NCBI GenBank assembly: GCA_037178675.1
Contig: JAYMGJ010000141.1
Span: forward strand, 1-64,000
DNA: 64,000 bases
Origin: Scleroderma bovista
Taxonomy: Eukaryota > Basidiomycota > Agaricomycetes > Boletales > Sclerodermataceae
Direction of reading: 5' to 3'
The stretch's first letter is position 1. Each line of letters opens with the position of its first letter. The position numbers and the translations under genes were made by a program. Below are positions 24,170-36,422 of this stretch, in pieces. The notes under the pieces were generated by a model. The model was not told where the DNA came from. It did not search any database and saw nothing but the letters and a program-made list of their open reading frames with translations.

Positions 24170-25397
24170 ATGATCGTGTCTCACCCAAAGCCTCTCCAGG
24201 CATCCCTGGCTGGCGTAGGCCTGTCGCTGTCCCTCCATTCTCTCCTCGTCTTGAATGGCTCTGTCCTCGGTGTCTCTGGCTTACTCCACAGGTCCGTGCG
24301 AGGGGACACCGAGGCAGCTCTAGGTGTTCTGGGACTAGTTCTCAGTGGTGTCGTTGTTAGTTGTCTCGAATCATCAGGTCCATTAGTGCTCTCAACAGGT
24401 TACACTCGCACAATCTTGGCCGGTTTTCTCGTCGGCATTGGTACAAAGGTATAACTTAGTCAAGTTCTTTCTATTCGTTCTCTAAATCGCTCCTCGCCAG
24501 TTGGCAAACGGTTGTACTTCGGGGTTGGTCGTCACATTGAATGTTGTTCCGCGTCTCTCATCGCAATTCTAGCCATATGCTAGCTGGCCTGTCACGCTTT
24601 TCACGCAGGTAACTCGTCGGATTGTTCGACACAGGTCGAAGACCTTATACAACTCGTTTATATGCAGGTCATTCGTGGCAACAATGTCATTTTTTTCCAC
24701 TGCTGTTATTGTCTCCCAAGTTTATCATCGGGAGAGCCTACCACTCACTGCGAACGCGGATTGGTCTCTTGGTGATCGTGGTGGCCACGTTTATGCTCTC
24801 ACTGTTGTGCTTGTTCCTCTTCTTATGGCTATGCTTCGTCTGCCAAATCGTGCTCTGGAAAAGGCCTCTTCGCATAAATCCTCTCCCCGGTTGGGTGTAT
24901 TCAAGAGCCCTCTTCTTCGTTCTTTGACCTGCTTGTTAACATCACTTACCTTCGGCATCTCCCTCTCCCTTGGCAACATGGTTGACCCCCAAAGGGTGGT
25001 GGCATTTTTGGTCCTACCAGTTTCCAGAGCATTTGATCCCACTCTTGCCTTTCTGGCTGGGAGTGCGCTACCATTGTCTGTTCTCCTCTACCGCTATGGC
25101 TGCCCCCGCCGCCCTTGTTTCGGTGAAACATGGGCGATCCCTTCCAATATTAAAATCGATGCAAGGCTCGTTGGCGGTTCAGTATTATTTGGCATCGGCT
25201 GGGGGATCTGCGGAGTGTGTCGTGAGTGTCTCATTGGTTTCCGACCAATATCCGAGCTTGAAACTTGTCACTACAAAGCTGGTCCTGCCCTTGTCAATTT
25301 TGGACGTGCTCTGTATACCGGCGAAAATATCTCCGTTGGCGCCTCTTGGTTGCTATCGATGATATTGGGGGGGTTCGCGGCTGGCAGATGCTTCTAA
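24170..25397 (+). CDS. YeeE/YedE-family sulfur-compound transporter
   Basis: Polytopic membrane protein related to bacterial YeeE/TsuA, which takes up thiosulfate. Five exons (24170-24448, 24501-24523, 24573-24608, 24668-25221, 25279-25397) give 336 residues. Two tiny exons carry the motif LANGCTSGHMLAGLSRFS, with the Cys-x-Ser-Gly-His of the family; the second signature, WGICGVCPGPALVNFG, spans the last intron. About eight hydrophobic segments are visible. The reactive cysteines of the bacterial proteins are kept. Fungal members are known but their substrate is little studied; thiosulfate or a related sulfur species is inference, as is plasma-membrane location. The family's main distribution is bacterial, so an old transfer is possible. 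Confidence 0.85.
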
Positions 25398-25560
25398 TCG
25401 TCCTGCCGTCACTGAAATTAATGCCTACATATCACGAGCATTTGTACATAGGTCCGAGCCCACTTAATTCCGTTCCCGGAATGTATTAATTGACTGTTCC
25501 ATGCAGTAATTAATCCTGGTACATACAAGAATGAGAAATACATTGAAGATAAAAACTACT

Positions 25561-26855
25561 CTACGCAGTTGTCACTGTCACAGTTGGTGTTAGGTTTGGT
25601 GAACTTGCAGACGCCTTTGATGCTCCTCCATTCTTGCTACGCCCCCACTTTACACTTACTCGTTGGCCATCCATGTCCAAGCCCTTGGCCCAAGCCTCGG
25701 CAGCCCTCTCCGCGGACACTCGGTCTTTGAAATTGACGAATGCACATCTAGTTCCATTGCGTAAGGGTATGAGAATAGTAAACTGCATTTACGACGAACC
25801 TCGATTTCGCGACATGTACAATCGACCTAAGTTGTGACGAAGGCACATGAGGCAAAGAGTGTACGACGTGCGTCCGTATATCGGACTCAGTGGCCGAAGA
25901 AGGAAGGGAAGAAAGAAACAATGACACCTATTAACTTTAAGCACCTGTGGAAATTTGAATAGAATCGGAACCTACGATAGACTGATCTTCTGGAGGTTTC
26001 AAGCCTTGCGCCGTGGCATAATTGACCAGGATTTTGCGTGCAACAGGATCATTGTTTCCGTGGTACCGGTCCTTGATATTTTGATGCGACAGCTCATTGT
26101 CCACCGGCTTCTCGTGTCTGCATAGAGATCAAGTAACAACAAAATAGAACAGACTTAAAACACACCGGTATGGGCACTCATCACCACGCTTGCACTCGCC
26201 CTTGACAAAGAAAGAGCATACATGTGGGCGGTTTCGCTTGTAATATGGGTTGGTGCGTGCCAACTCTTTTAACATCTCCTTCCCGGCCGACGACGTCTTC
26301 CCACCAAGTTGCATCGTAGACTTAGTTCCGTCGGCCATCTGCAGAAACTATTTTAGGAAGACCGGTCGATAGAGCAGCAGTAAATATACCTTGCTCTCCA
26401 TATTTTGCGCGTAATATTCACGGTTCACGTCACTTGTCGGCGCCTCAGTCTGTGCGCCGAGTGCAGTGTCGCGAACTTGCGTCGGTAGTCCATATTCAAG
26501 ATCCAACAAACACGTCTGACACACGTTCTTGACTTTGGCGCATGTCTGACAGATAACAGTGGTCTTGTATCGGGAACCTGAGCCTGGGTTCCAGCGGAAG
26601 ATCGTGAACGGACGGGCGCATGTCCCACAAGAACGTCCAAACTCTTGTTTAGTCTAAAAAACCAGTAAGAGCCCGGTTGAGGCAAATAGGAGGCTACACA
26701 CCATTCTGATGAATGGGTTGTCACCCAGGCCTGGAATGCAGCACTGTGGTCAGTTCAAGTGTGAGCACACATTTAGACCTATACACACAAGTCTCGCATA
26801 GAATGGGAAACTCGCTTTGCTCCCATCCTGCTTTATTGAGGTCCGCTTTGGGCAT
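25561..26855 (-). CDS. SLT11: Pre-mRNA splicing factor SLT11/ECM2 (RBM22)
   Basis: Spliceosome component that contacts U6 snRNA and the pre-mRNA during catalytic activation. Seven exons on the minus strand (26789-26855, 26702-26730, 26390-26653, 26166-26338, 25976-26117, 25800-25927, 25561-25747) give 329 residues. N-terminal zinc-binding cysteines are seen in [34 protein letters not shown], and [19 protein letters not shown]. Next come [20 protein letters not shown] and a CCCH finger [20 protein letters not shown], then [14 protein letters not shown] and an RRM whose RNP1 reads CAFVNFKD and whose end reads VKWGRSKNG. Domain order is that of RBM22. Start chosen at [11 protein letters not shown] because the family begins there. 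Confidence 0.93.
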
Positions 26856-27096
26856 TTCCGACGACTCTAAGGGAATGAGGAGTATAAGCCTATAAGACGC
26901 CTTGATGGTGTTCACAACGAACGTCGATATAGGCCTACCTCGCCGCCGCCCACGCTTACATTACCAAACACAGTACTTGTCACAAATGGTCACGTATAGT
27001 CACACATAGTCACAACTTTACTCTATCGAAAGCATGCATTATTTTCGACCTTGAAAAACAGGTGACATTATTGCCGGTGTATAAGGGATGGAGTAG

Positions 27097-28754
27097 CTAT
27101 GTATATGTAATGACCAGAGAGAGGTCGAAAGGAAGGGTTGATGCGGTAACAATCACTGGGTCGCCCTCCTCAACCAGCTCAGATACTTTCTTTTCCAAGT
27201 TGGGTCGTGTCGCTTGTTCCAGTTGAGGTGGTCCTTGAAGGTATATGTGTTTAGTCGAGGTTGCCAAAGACGGCTTCTTAATTTGACTACATGAACGGTT
27301 AGAGGACGGAGATTTCACATACACATATACCTACATTGTTTGTCTTTCCGTCAACATCTCCACCAATTGCTCGACGGTCATCTCACGACTTATTGATATC
27401 TCGAGAGACTCTCCACCGCAGACAGGGCAGTCCTTGCGTTGCTCGTGTTCGAATGTGTACGAATAAATCCCTTCGGTACCTATCAACATGAAATAATTGT
27501 TGAGGTATAGGGCAGAACTTGTGGCAATCTTGAAAGCTTCGTTGCAACATGATGCTGGAACGATGTAATGGTAAGTGGAAGGATAGAAGTAATATTGACT
27601 TGCCTGCTATGATAGCATTTGTCGATGCAATTGCGGGTATTATATTCTTGACGACGCCGTGCGTAAGCGTGTAAGTGACTCCCTCAATCTTGAATTCTTT
27701 TGCTCGAGAAGAGGCGATAGTGTATAACCAATTGATATGCTCCGGATCGTCGGTATCGAGCTTTTTCTCTGAACAGGGATGTGAGACAAGCAGAAGCAAA
27801 CACGAAGCTATCTTACCGCCATGTATTCGGGGCCACTCTAGGACAGATGCCCATTCGATGCAATGTTCCGGAAGTCGTGGTGTATTGGCAATAGTACAGA
27901 TAGGGAAAGATGTTGGCTTGTTGAGCATGTCGAGCGAGCACTCGTAACACGATGTTACTGTCGGCAGAATCACACGAGCCTGGCCCTTGAAGCCTGCAAA
28001 GAGAAATAGAAATATATTGGCTGCTTGGCCACTCTAAATACCTTCTGTTCCACCGTCAATAAGTGGCTTCAAGCTCTCGGGATTCTCGGGATCAACGAGG
28101 TTAACAAGCGTTGCATTAATCCATCGCCGTGCCTCTACGGAGTCAAGACCGCAGATTACGAGGTTAAATTGCATGTAGTAATCGTTGTCTTTGTCCTGGA
28201 TTTTTCCAAAGTAACTGCAGGGCATGCAATGTTAGATCTCGGTAATTAAAGACGGACTCACGGTGTAACCTTGACACCTGGTACACGTTTCATGATGTAC
28301 TCCGCTGCAACTATTGCTTTGGGTTTCCCTACATCTGCTGGTCTTGACGCGGGTTGAAGATGAGGTGGCGAGTCATGTATAAGAAAGAGGAATCCATACC
28401 GGAAGAGGAACTGGCGGTTCAGGTTGCTGATGTCGATGGTGTCCATGTCAATAACGTGAATGTCCTTAAAGCCAGTCAATGCAAGGTTGGCTAGTATTTC
28501 GCAGCCCAAGCCACCAGCACCGATGACAAGTATTTTGCACTTGTTCCTCAGGAAGTCCTTGACCTATGCGCCCAACATGAGCTTTCGTCACAAAACGCCA
28601 ATCCGCTAGGCACCTCATTGCCAGCCGCAAAAGAGGGGTCTGTGCGTGGACCTGGCCTATCCAGGATTTGGTCCACATAGCAATAACGTTCCTTCCAGTC
28701 GTTCGAATTCGCTAACCCATCAGCGTGAAGTGAGAGGCTGGCCATTGTGGGCAA
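27097..28754 (-). CDS. UBA3: NEDD8-activating enzyme E1 catalytic subunit UBA3
   Basis: With its partner ULA1/NAE1 it adenylates NEDD8/Rub1 and passes it to Ubc12 for cullin modification. Eight exons on the minus strand (28614-28754, 28400-28563, 28262-28342, 28042-28214, 27817-27993, 27604-27768, 27335-27554, 27097-27286) give 436 residues. Seen: ATP site [38 protein letters not shown], CxxC zinc pairs in [10 protein letters not shown] and CPVCGG, catalytic Cys in [19 protein letters not shown], and TNAIIA. The C-terminal ubiquitin-like domain ([18 protein letters not shown]) is the Ubc12-binding part. The intron at 27555-27603 starts with gcaagt (GC-AG). The ATG at 28745 is an alternative start. 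UBA2 is excluded by the FPICTIA context and the C-terminus. Confidence 0.95.
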
Positions 28755-28850
28755 TAATGTGCTGAATGGAGAGGAATTTGGGGCCGTTTTAGTACCGGTT
28801 TATGTAAGCTACATGATGGATTTCCGACCTCCCGTGCATATGCATAAACC
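28755..28850. promoter_or_regulatory. Short divergent promoter between UBA3 and RCL1
   Basis: Only 96 bp separate the two start codons, so promoter and both leaders must share this gap or extend into the genes. No TATA box is evident. Confidence 0.5.
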
Positions 28851-30296
28851 ATGGCTCAGATAAGTTACAACGGCCACCAGTACCTCAGACAGCGGTTGGT
28901 ACTGTCTATTCTCAGCGGAAAACCCGTCCGCGTGGAAAAAATTAGGTTCGAGGATCAAAACCCAGGCCTAAGAGGTGAGCTTCGCATTAACTTTTGATTG
29001 ACTCCTTTCTCAAGGGTCTCTGCATCAGACTATGAAGTCAGCCTTCTACGATTGTTGGAAAAAGTGACCAATGGGACAGTAATTGAAATTTCTGTCACAG
29101 GTACGTTCTTATGGAACTCTTTATGCTGTATCCTCATGAAACCAGGAACTGCCGTTCTACTTAAGCCCGGTGTCATCAACGGGGGACCTGTTGCGCATGA
29201 TTGTCCTCTCTCACGATCAATAGGATACTTCTTGGAACCGCTCGTCATGCTTGCACCCTTTTCCAAGAAGTCGTTTCAGATCACTCTGCGCGGTATCACT
29301 ACCGACGAGAATGATCTTTCTGTGCGTTTTCTTCAACCGGTTCCAAGACATTCTATATCCTGAGCCCACCAAGGTCGACCTGATACGGACTGTCACACTG
29401 CCCCACTTGCAACTTTTCGGTATCTCCGAGGGACTGGAATTACGGGTGAGATTGGCTGTCTTCAATAGCACCATTGTTGCTGACAAGTTTGGATAGATAA
29501 AAAAGCGTGGAGCTCCTCCCGGAGGCGGAGGTGAGGTGCAGTTTCTATGTCCAGTCGTCAAGCAGGTCAAAACCCTTAATTTTGTTGAACCCGGAAGAAT
29601 CAAGAGAATACGGGGCATCGCGTATGTGGTGGTCGATGTTTCGATCTACTGATTTACATACCCACGTGGGTTACGATAGGCATGCAGTGCGCGTGAGCCC
29701 GCAGTTTTCCAATCGTATGATCGATTCTGCTCGTTCAGTACTAAACCGCTATATACCTGACATCTACCTGTACTCTGACGTCTACAAGGGAGAGGAGAGC
29801 GGGAAGTAAGCTGCCCACCTTCCGTCAATGCGATCTACTAATGTGCAATTTGTCAGGTCTCCTGGCTATGCGTTGAGTTTGTTGGCAGAGTCTACAACAT
29901 CTGCGATACATTGCTCCGAGGCCGTTTCAAAACCTGGGGGAACTCCAGAGGACGTTGCACTTCTTGCAAGTCGTGCTCTTTTGTCAGAGATACGGCTCGG
30001 AAGTTGTGTTGATAGGAAACACCAATCTTTGGTACTGTTAATGATGGTACTTGGAAGCGAAGACGTTGGGCGCTGCAGGATGAGTGAGCCAGCAGTGCGA
30101 ACGTATGTCCTCCACCCAAGTCCCGATAAGTTACTTACGCAGCTGATCAAGGATACAATTCCTGCGAGATGTCAAGAACTTCTTTGGAACATTATTCAAA
30201 ATCGTGCCTGCAGATCCGTCAGACCCTTCAAATACAGAGCTGATTTACTCTTGCTATGGGACTGGCTATGTTAACGTCAACAGGACGCTTGCCTAG
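28851..30296 (+). CDS. RCL1: RNA 3'-terminal phosphate cyclase-like protein RCL1
   Basis: Nucleolar protein that with Bms1 acts in 18S rRNA maturation; it has the cyclase fold but not the active cyclase chemistry. Eight exons (28851-28974, 29029-29100, 29146-29321, 29374-29445, 29497-29621, 29680-29805, 29857-30102, 30152-30296) give 361 residues. Landmarks: YLRQRLVLSILSGKPVRVEK, KPGVINGGPVAHDCP, RSIGYFLEPLVMLAPF, RGAPPGGGGEVQF, SPQFSNRMIDSAR, SPGYALSLLAE, and the C-terminal FLRDVKNFFGTLFKI. The acceptor of the last intron was placed at 30151 because only that keeps the conserved C-terminal helix in frame. Divergent partner of UBA3. Confidence 0.94.
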
Positions 30297-30355
30297 ACGT
30301 AATACCGCATGTGTGTGGTTCAAAAAGTATATTTATCTACTATAGACTGTGGGAC

Positions 30356-32540
30356 TTATCGATAGATAATCACTACCCGCCCAAAGTCACCGTTGCCCTT
30401 TCCGCCTCCAATCGCCACCAGCCACTGTTGCAGTTGTGGCCACCCAGCTTCAAAGCGTGTGGCCAGCTCATCCGTATGATGCTCTCCATCGAGCAGAGGC
30501 ATCAACTCAGGTGGAGGTGTATGCAATGTTTGCATTGACCCTTGAGAGGATGGCGTATGCATTTGTTGAACAGCTGTTACCGAAGGAGAACGAGAGGCTC
30601 CGGCTGAGCGAGAGGTCGACATTGGGCCAACAGTGGGATTATAGATCGATGATCGTTTTAGTCCTTCACCGACTTCAGAAGCTGCTGAGGAGAACGCAGA
30701 CGAGTGCAACGTAAACTGTTGGTGTGTGTCTGAGTTTACTCTCTGCCGTCCAATTGGGCGGCCCTGGTAGTAGCCACCTCCCCCGTCAAGAGACGCTGAT
30801 GGCGCGGTCGGAACCCGAGGAGTAGGAATCGATCCTCTCACGTGCAGTTGCTCGAGAACTTTCTCGGCAGCACTAGTGCGACGCTGTACATTAAAGGAGG
30901 ATTCTGTCTCTATTGTAGGAGAGTGGACAGAGTGCTCGCTGCTTAGTAGCGCATGCGAGGAACCTCTGATGATCCTAGATGGCTCAGTAGATGTTGACGT
31001 TGGACTTGGTTGTGTATGCGTCTTCAACTGCGGAGAAGTACTTGAGATACTCTGGCGTCGCCTATTGTTTAATGATGAGACGTCCGGTGGAAGGAGAACT
31101 GGATAACGATGAACCCTGCGCAAAAAACCCTAAGGAGAAGGTTGCGCATGGACCAGTAAAATAACTTATTTCTACATACCTTGATTACACCGAAACTAGT
31201 GAACCGCCGTACATCGATGCCTAGGTCATGTATACCGTAGCTTTCCATCCATTCAAATATCGTCTTTCCTGGTTTGAATCTCGAGTACAGGTGTAAAAGT
31301 CTCGGCCAGTCTGGAATCGACTTTCCTGGAAGAGCTCAGGCAGATGCAACGAAGATGGCGAAGTGAGTTACCAGGCTTTGTCACATATGGCCCACATTCA
31401 TCTTTGACGTGGGGTTCATCCGCGAGCCATTGGACACTCTTCCTCAGGGTGTACATGTTCGAGTACTGGAAAATATCTACCGTCATGATTACTTGATAAT
31501 AACTCCAGAAGGTATCAAGAATGAGCTTTGGAGAGTTGGCGTCAGACTCACAGAAGGTGTGCAATTGCCTGTCGCGTCAACTCGAGATCGCAGTCCGCCA
31601 GCTGTGCTATGCGACGAACATGATTCACGCCGTTGATATGCTCGCAAACCTTACAAACAATGGTCACAGGTGAATGATGACTAGGCTGGGCCCTTCTTTA
31701 CCTTCTTCATGGTGAGGTCCCAGTTATCGTCCATTCGATCATTGAGGTTGATTAACGCGACTGGAACTTGCCAATCTTTGACTGGTGGAGGATTTGGGTA
31801 GAAGGGAAATATTTTAAGTTCGATAGAGTTGAACTCATCGATCGGGATAGAGGTTTCTGAGTACGAGTTCAAGTCTTCGTAAAGCTGCTCGAGAATGGCA
31901 CATATCTCATGGGAAGAACGAGACAAGAACATTGATTCTTCCTGTTATACTCTTAAGCCAGGGTAGCACAGAAAGCTAGGGTTCGAGCTAAGCGTCGTAC
32001 CTCGCAGGCTGCCAAAACACGGCTGACTTTTCGAACGATTGGCTTGTAGCAGCTGAGATCCGCAGAGCGTTCGAATACGAAGCAAAGGTTGAATCTGAAG
32101 TAATATCGTTCATACTTGGATCCTGAGATAGATACAGGGAATCCGATGATACGATGGCTACGTGTAGCACAAATGACGAGACGACCACAAAGAGCGTCGG
32201 GCGGTATCACGTACTTGGAAATGTCGTCGAAGTCGAACAGGACTCGGGCGGAAGAAGTGGAGCGATGTGGAGGAGAGGAGACCTGTCTCGAGTTTGGACG
32301 CCGACCACCTATGGATATCAGGGAAGAGCTCGACTGACGGGACAACGGAACCTCTCCTTCCAATGGAATGGGTGTGGAGGGCTTCGGGGACGACGAGACA
32401 GATAAGCTGGTAAATCCGGATGGAGACGTAGCGATTAAAGCCTCTGGTACTTGGTACACAATCTTGGGCCCCTGCTTGACATCAAAGACAGTATAAAAGA
32501 CGGAGTGAATTCTTGGAAGAAACGTCTCTGAAGGCATCAA
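30356..32540 (-). CDS. NPR2: GATOR1 subunit NPR2 (NPRL2)
   Basis: With Npr3 and Iml1 it forms SEACIT/GATOR1, the GTPase-activating complex that restrains TORC1 on the vacuole when amino acids are scarce. Six exons on the minus strand (32001-32540, 31702-31941, 31552-31649, 31372-31502, 31180-31325, 30356-31129) give 642 residues. Seen: VFYTVFDVKQGPKIVYQVPE at the longin start, ISKYVIPPDALCGRLVICAT, YFRFNLCFVFE, ILEQLYEDLNSYSETSIPID, INGVNHVRRIAQLADCDLEL (winged-helix region), and VDIFQYSNMY. A Ser/Thr-rich insert of about 240 residues separates the middle from a short conserved end. Convergent with RCL1, only 59 bp apart. Confidence 0.93.
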
Positions 32541-32624
32541 CGACTGGCTAGTAATTTGGTGCTTCCCGATAGATCATTGACGGAGACTGGATGAAAGACT
32601 AAACCAGGGTCATTTACTGTGCAC

Positions 32625-34040
32625 ATGGCCACTCCCGCCCCGGCTGGTTTTCGCTCTCTCTCTCTACCAATAGCGCAGCTCTCTCTAGCGGCGGTATTGA
32701 CTTGCGGACAGTCTTTCCGGTGGTCTTCTTATCCCCTGACAGTCGACCTCACTCACGAAAATGCCGTCCCCACCCAAGAATACCGGTTGTGTCTACGAGA
32801 CCGAGTGATTTGCTTAAGACAATGTCCTGACACGCTATTCTACCGTTCCGAGTTCCCCAGAAACGATACTCCTCCTGCAGAGTCTGCTCTTCGAGAGGCT
32901 GAAACGCTGATTTGGATCAAAGACTATTTCCAACTTGACATCGATCTCCTCCAGTTGTACGATGACTGGAGCGAACGGGACCCCGTTCTTCACAGACTAC
33001 GATCCCGCTTTTTTGGCATACGAATATTGCGCCAAGATCCATGGGAGAATCTCATATCGTGAGTAGCCCAAGTTTCCAAGTACCTTTCCTCCTCGGATGC
33101 TACCAGCAACTGTCAGGTTCATATGCTCCTCTAATAACAACATTGTCCGAATAACAAATATGGTTCATGCACTTTGCAAGAATTACTCATCCCCGCTGGT
33201 GTCGCTGCCGCCGCCCTGCACGGCTTCGCATTCCCCACTCGAGGCAATTTCATACCATCCCTTCCCGCCACCCAGTGCACTTGCTGCTTCGGATGTTGCA
33301 TCAGAATTACGATCGTTAGGGTTCGGATATCGTGCTGACTTCATACAGCGTACTGCAAGAATGCTTGTGGACAGACACAGCTCCGCTACTGTGCAAGGGA
33401 CCATAGAGGCGCCTGAGAGATGGCTAATGACATTCAGGAATGAAGACACAGCGAAGGCCAGGGAGGAGTTACTTAAACTTTCAGGGGTCGGGCGCAAAGT
33501 TGCTGACTGCGTCTTACTTATGAGTTTGGACAAGGCGTGTCCGTTTCTGATCTGCTAAGAGGGTTACCTGACGTGTCATGAAACAGCACGAAGTCATCCC
33601 TGTTGACACCCATGTACATCAGATTGCGGTGAAGCATTATCACTTGCCTGGCATCTCTAGCTCGAAAGGCAAAGGGACGATGACACCAAAGCTTTACAAC
33701 GAAATCAGTGATAGACTGGGTGGCATTTGGGGAAAGTATGCTGGCTGGGCCCACTCTGTACGTGTAGCATATGACACAATCAGCGAAGAAATGCTCAATG
33801 GCTCGGTAGATCTTGTTCACGTCCGATCTCAGAATGTTCTCGACATATGGTCTGGATGATGCGGATGAGCGCAAGTCGATATCCTCCCCCAAGTCGACCT
33901 CTATTACCTCCGCAGCGAGGAAGCGGCGAAAAGAACCGAGTCGTGGCGCTGCGACTGACTTGACGTATACTGTCGGTGACGGCACCAGCCTTGGCGAGCG
34001 GGTGAAAAAACGACGTCGAACTGTTCAAGTAGCTGCATGA
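32625..34040 (+). CDS. OGG1: 8-oxoguanine DNA glycosylase OGG1
   Basis: Bifunctional base-excision repair enzyme that removes 8-oxoguanine opposite cytosine and nicks the strand. Exons 32625-33058, 33117-33534, 33587-33757 and 33810-34040 give 417 residues. Seen: LTCGQSFRW, FICSSNNNIVRIT, and the helix-hairpin-helix GPD motif [29 protein letters not shown], with the nucleophilic Lys in GRKVADC and the essential Asp in PVDTHV. The C-terminus is a basic extension (RKRRK, KKRRR) that could be an NLS. The second intron (33535-33586) must use a GC donor (gcgtgt) to keep the motif in frame. Only 84 bp separate it from divergent NPR2. Confidence 0.95.
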
Positions 34041-34252
34041 CAGTACATTATCTTTGATGTTAAGTCTTGCAGGCCATACATTCATGGTGCACTAGTATGG
34101 ATAGTATTATTCTCGTAGTCCTATGGGCAATGCACGTATTTTGGGTCCATAGAATAGGGGCTTTCGCTGATGTAAGCCTCGCAGATCCTGTATCAAAGGT
34201 CTTGCTAGGTTGGCTCGTATTCCACAGCGATTTGGCTTACACGGTTTCTATC

Positions 34253-36318
34253 ATGTCTGCCTCTTCCCAGAAAGCTCCAATGCATGCTGCCGCACAGGAT
34301 GTCAACCCGGAAGACAACTCATCTGGTTCTGAAGTAGAACACCAACAGGGAACCGGAGATCACGATGCTGCGCCCGAGGCATCGCAGGCTTCATCTTCGA
34401 AGCGCAAGAACAAGAAACGATCTAAGATTTCCAAAGCTTTAAACACTTTACGTGGAAATGAGATACCCCAATCAATCGTCGACCATGTCGCAGAGCAGGT
34501 AAAGGCTGAGCAAGGCACGGATTCTACCCCAGCAGATCCCGAGTCCATCAGGATGGCATTGGAGCAGCTGAAAATTATGGACGTACTCAAAGGGAAGACA
34601 GGTGTTGGTGGGCGGGGCAAGAAGGCCATGGGTGAACATAAAGTATGTGCATGTGGCGGACATCATCTTTCCTCCCATTGACATGCAGCAATAGTTTTGG
34701 GAAACACAGCCGGTTCCTCAGCTGGGTAGGATATGCACAAAACTCATCATTATACCTTATCCTGACCTCTGCAGGCGAAGCCCCCCCGACGGAGGACGGT
34801 TTCATTGAACCCACTAAGGCAATCGAGGACGTCCGACAGGGGCCATACCCATTACCGAAGGATTTCGAGTGGTGTATCCTTGATATCAATGACCCCAAAC
34901 AGGTTTGCTTCTTGTTGGAATCACTGGTGGCGTTGCTTATCCGAGATGTAGATCAAGGAAGTGTACGACTTATTATCGCTGAACTATGTCGAAGACGACG
35001 AAGCCGCCTTCCGCTTTCAATACAGCGCTGAATTCCTGGAGTGGTACGCATCGTCTCATTGATGATGAATCGGCTTCTTAGTAATTGCGATAATACAGGG
35101 CACTCAAGCCACCTGGCTATTACAAGGAATGGCACGTGGGTGTACGTGTCTCTACAAACAAGAAGCTGGTCGCATTCATATCTGGTGTCCCCATTACTCT
35201 CCGTGTTCGTGGGAAGTTAGTGCTTTCCAGATTCCTTCTGGGGCTGTCCTTAACAGTCCTCATGCAGCGTATTTCGCGCGAGCGAGATAAACTTTCTGTG
35301 TGTGCATAAAAAACTGCGCTCCAAGCGACTGGCACCTGTGCTCATAAAGGAGGTTACGCGGCAAGTGCACCTGCAGGGAATAGCTCAAGCAGTATACACT
35401 GCTGGCGTGGTCCTGCCTACGCCAGTGTCAACTTGCCGGTAAGTTAAAGGTAGTTTTGCTCTCCCTTTTTCTGACCAATTATCCAGGTATTACCACCGTA
35501 CATTGAACATCCCGAAGCTCGTTGACATCAAGTTCACTTTCGTTCCTCGCAACATGACTCTCGCACGGATGATTCGTGTGCATACGCTTGATACTACTCC
35601 ACACTTACCCGGCCTTCGAGAAATGGAGTCGAGAGATATACCTGAAGTAGCAGACTTATTCGCGCGATACATGGAACGGTTTGGCATGTCACAAATAATG
35701 TCGGTCGAGGAAATTCAGCATACATTCCTGACTGGGAGAGGGGATCTGTCGCAACCCTCCGAGGCCCATAGGCGGCCTAAACAAGTGTTGTGGGCTTATG
35801 TCGTTGAGGTACGTAACCAACTCTGTAGGCTGTTGCACAATGGATTCCACAAAATATTCTATCATAGGACCCCAAGACACATCGCATCACAGACTTCTTC
35901 TCGTTCTACTCGCTGCCTTCGACAGTAATCAATCACCCCAAGCACAACATCCTTCAGGCTGCCTATCTTTTCTATTACTCGAGCGAGGTTGCATTTGAAC
36001 CAGGTGCTGATGAGTCTGGAAAGTTAAAACAACACCTGGTCCAGCTTATTGGTGATGCACTTATCATCGCAAAGCAAGCCAAGTTTGATGTGTTTAATGC
36101 CGTCACTCTGATGGACAACATGAGCTTCTTAGACGATCTGAAGGTTGGTTCTTCATACTGCGTTGCGGCGCAGTTGCTGATACACGTGAATTCAGTTTGG
36201 GGCAGGTGATGGCCTGCTTAATTTCTATCTGTACAATTGGAGGACAGCACCTCTGGCAGGTGTACAGGCAATCGGTGGGGTCGACGCGGGAAGAGGTATC
36301 GGAGTAGTTATGACATAG
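34253..36318 (+). CDS. NMT1: Glycylpeptide N-tetradecanoyltransferase (N-myristoyltransferase)
   Basis: Transfers myristate from myristoyl-CoA to N-terminal glycines of proteins such as ARFs. Nine exons (34253-34642, 34695-34725, 34775-34902, 34952-35043, 35099-35215, 35268-35438, 35487-35808, 35868-36143, 36196-36318) give 549 residues. A lysine-rich N-terminal region ([12 protein letters not shown]) probably aids ribosome binding. Core landmarks: [93 protein letters not shown] context and LNFYLYNW. The last residues are GIGVVMT. Yeast Nmt uses its C-terminal Leu carboxylate in catalysis; here the last residue is Thr but the length is preserved. Confidence 0.95.
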
Positions 36319-36422
36319 GCCATTTAGTCCGTTTTCTTGAATTTCTTGTACATCAAAGATCTAACTATCAATACAAACTTGCCGCACATACTTGCATTCC
36401 ACTCATTTTATGGTCAGCGGTT

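Noticed and set aside
26941..27030. Repeated short tagtcacac-like words between SLT11 and UBA3
   Set aside because: Only two or three 8-10 nt copies; too little to call a functional repeat or origin.
33535..33559. OGG1 ending at a stop shortly after the catalytic motif
   Set aside because: That would remove the essential Asp; a GC-AG intron keeps the HhH-GPD motif intact.
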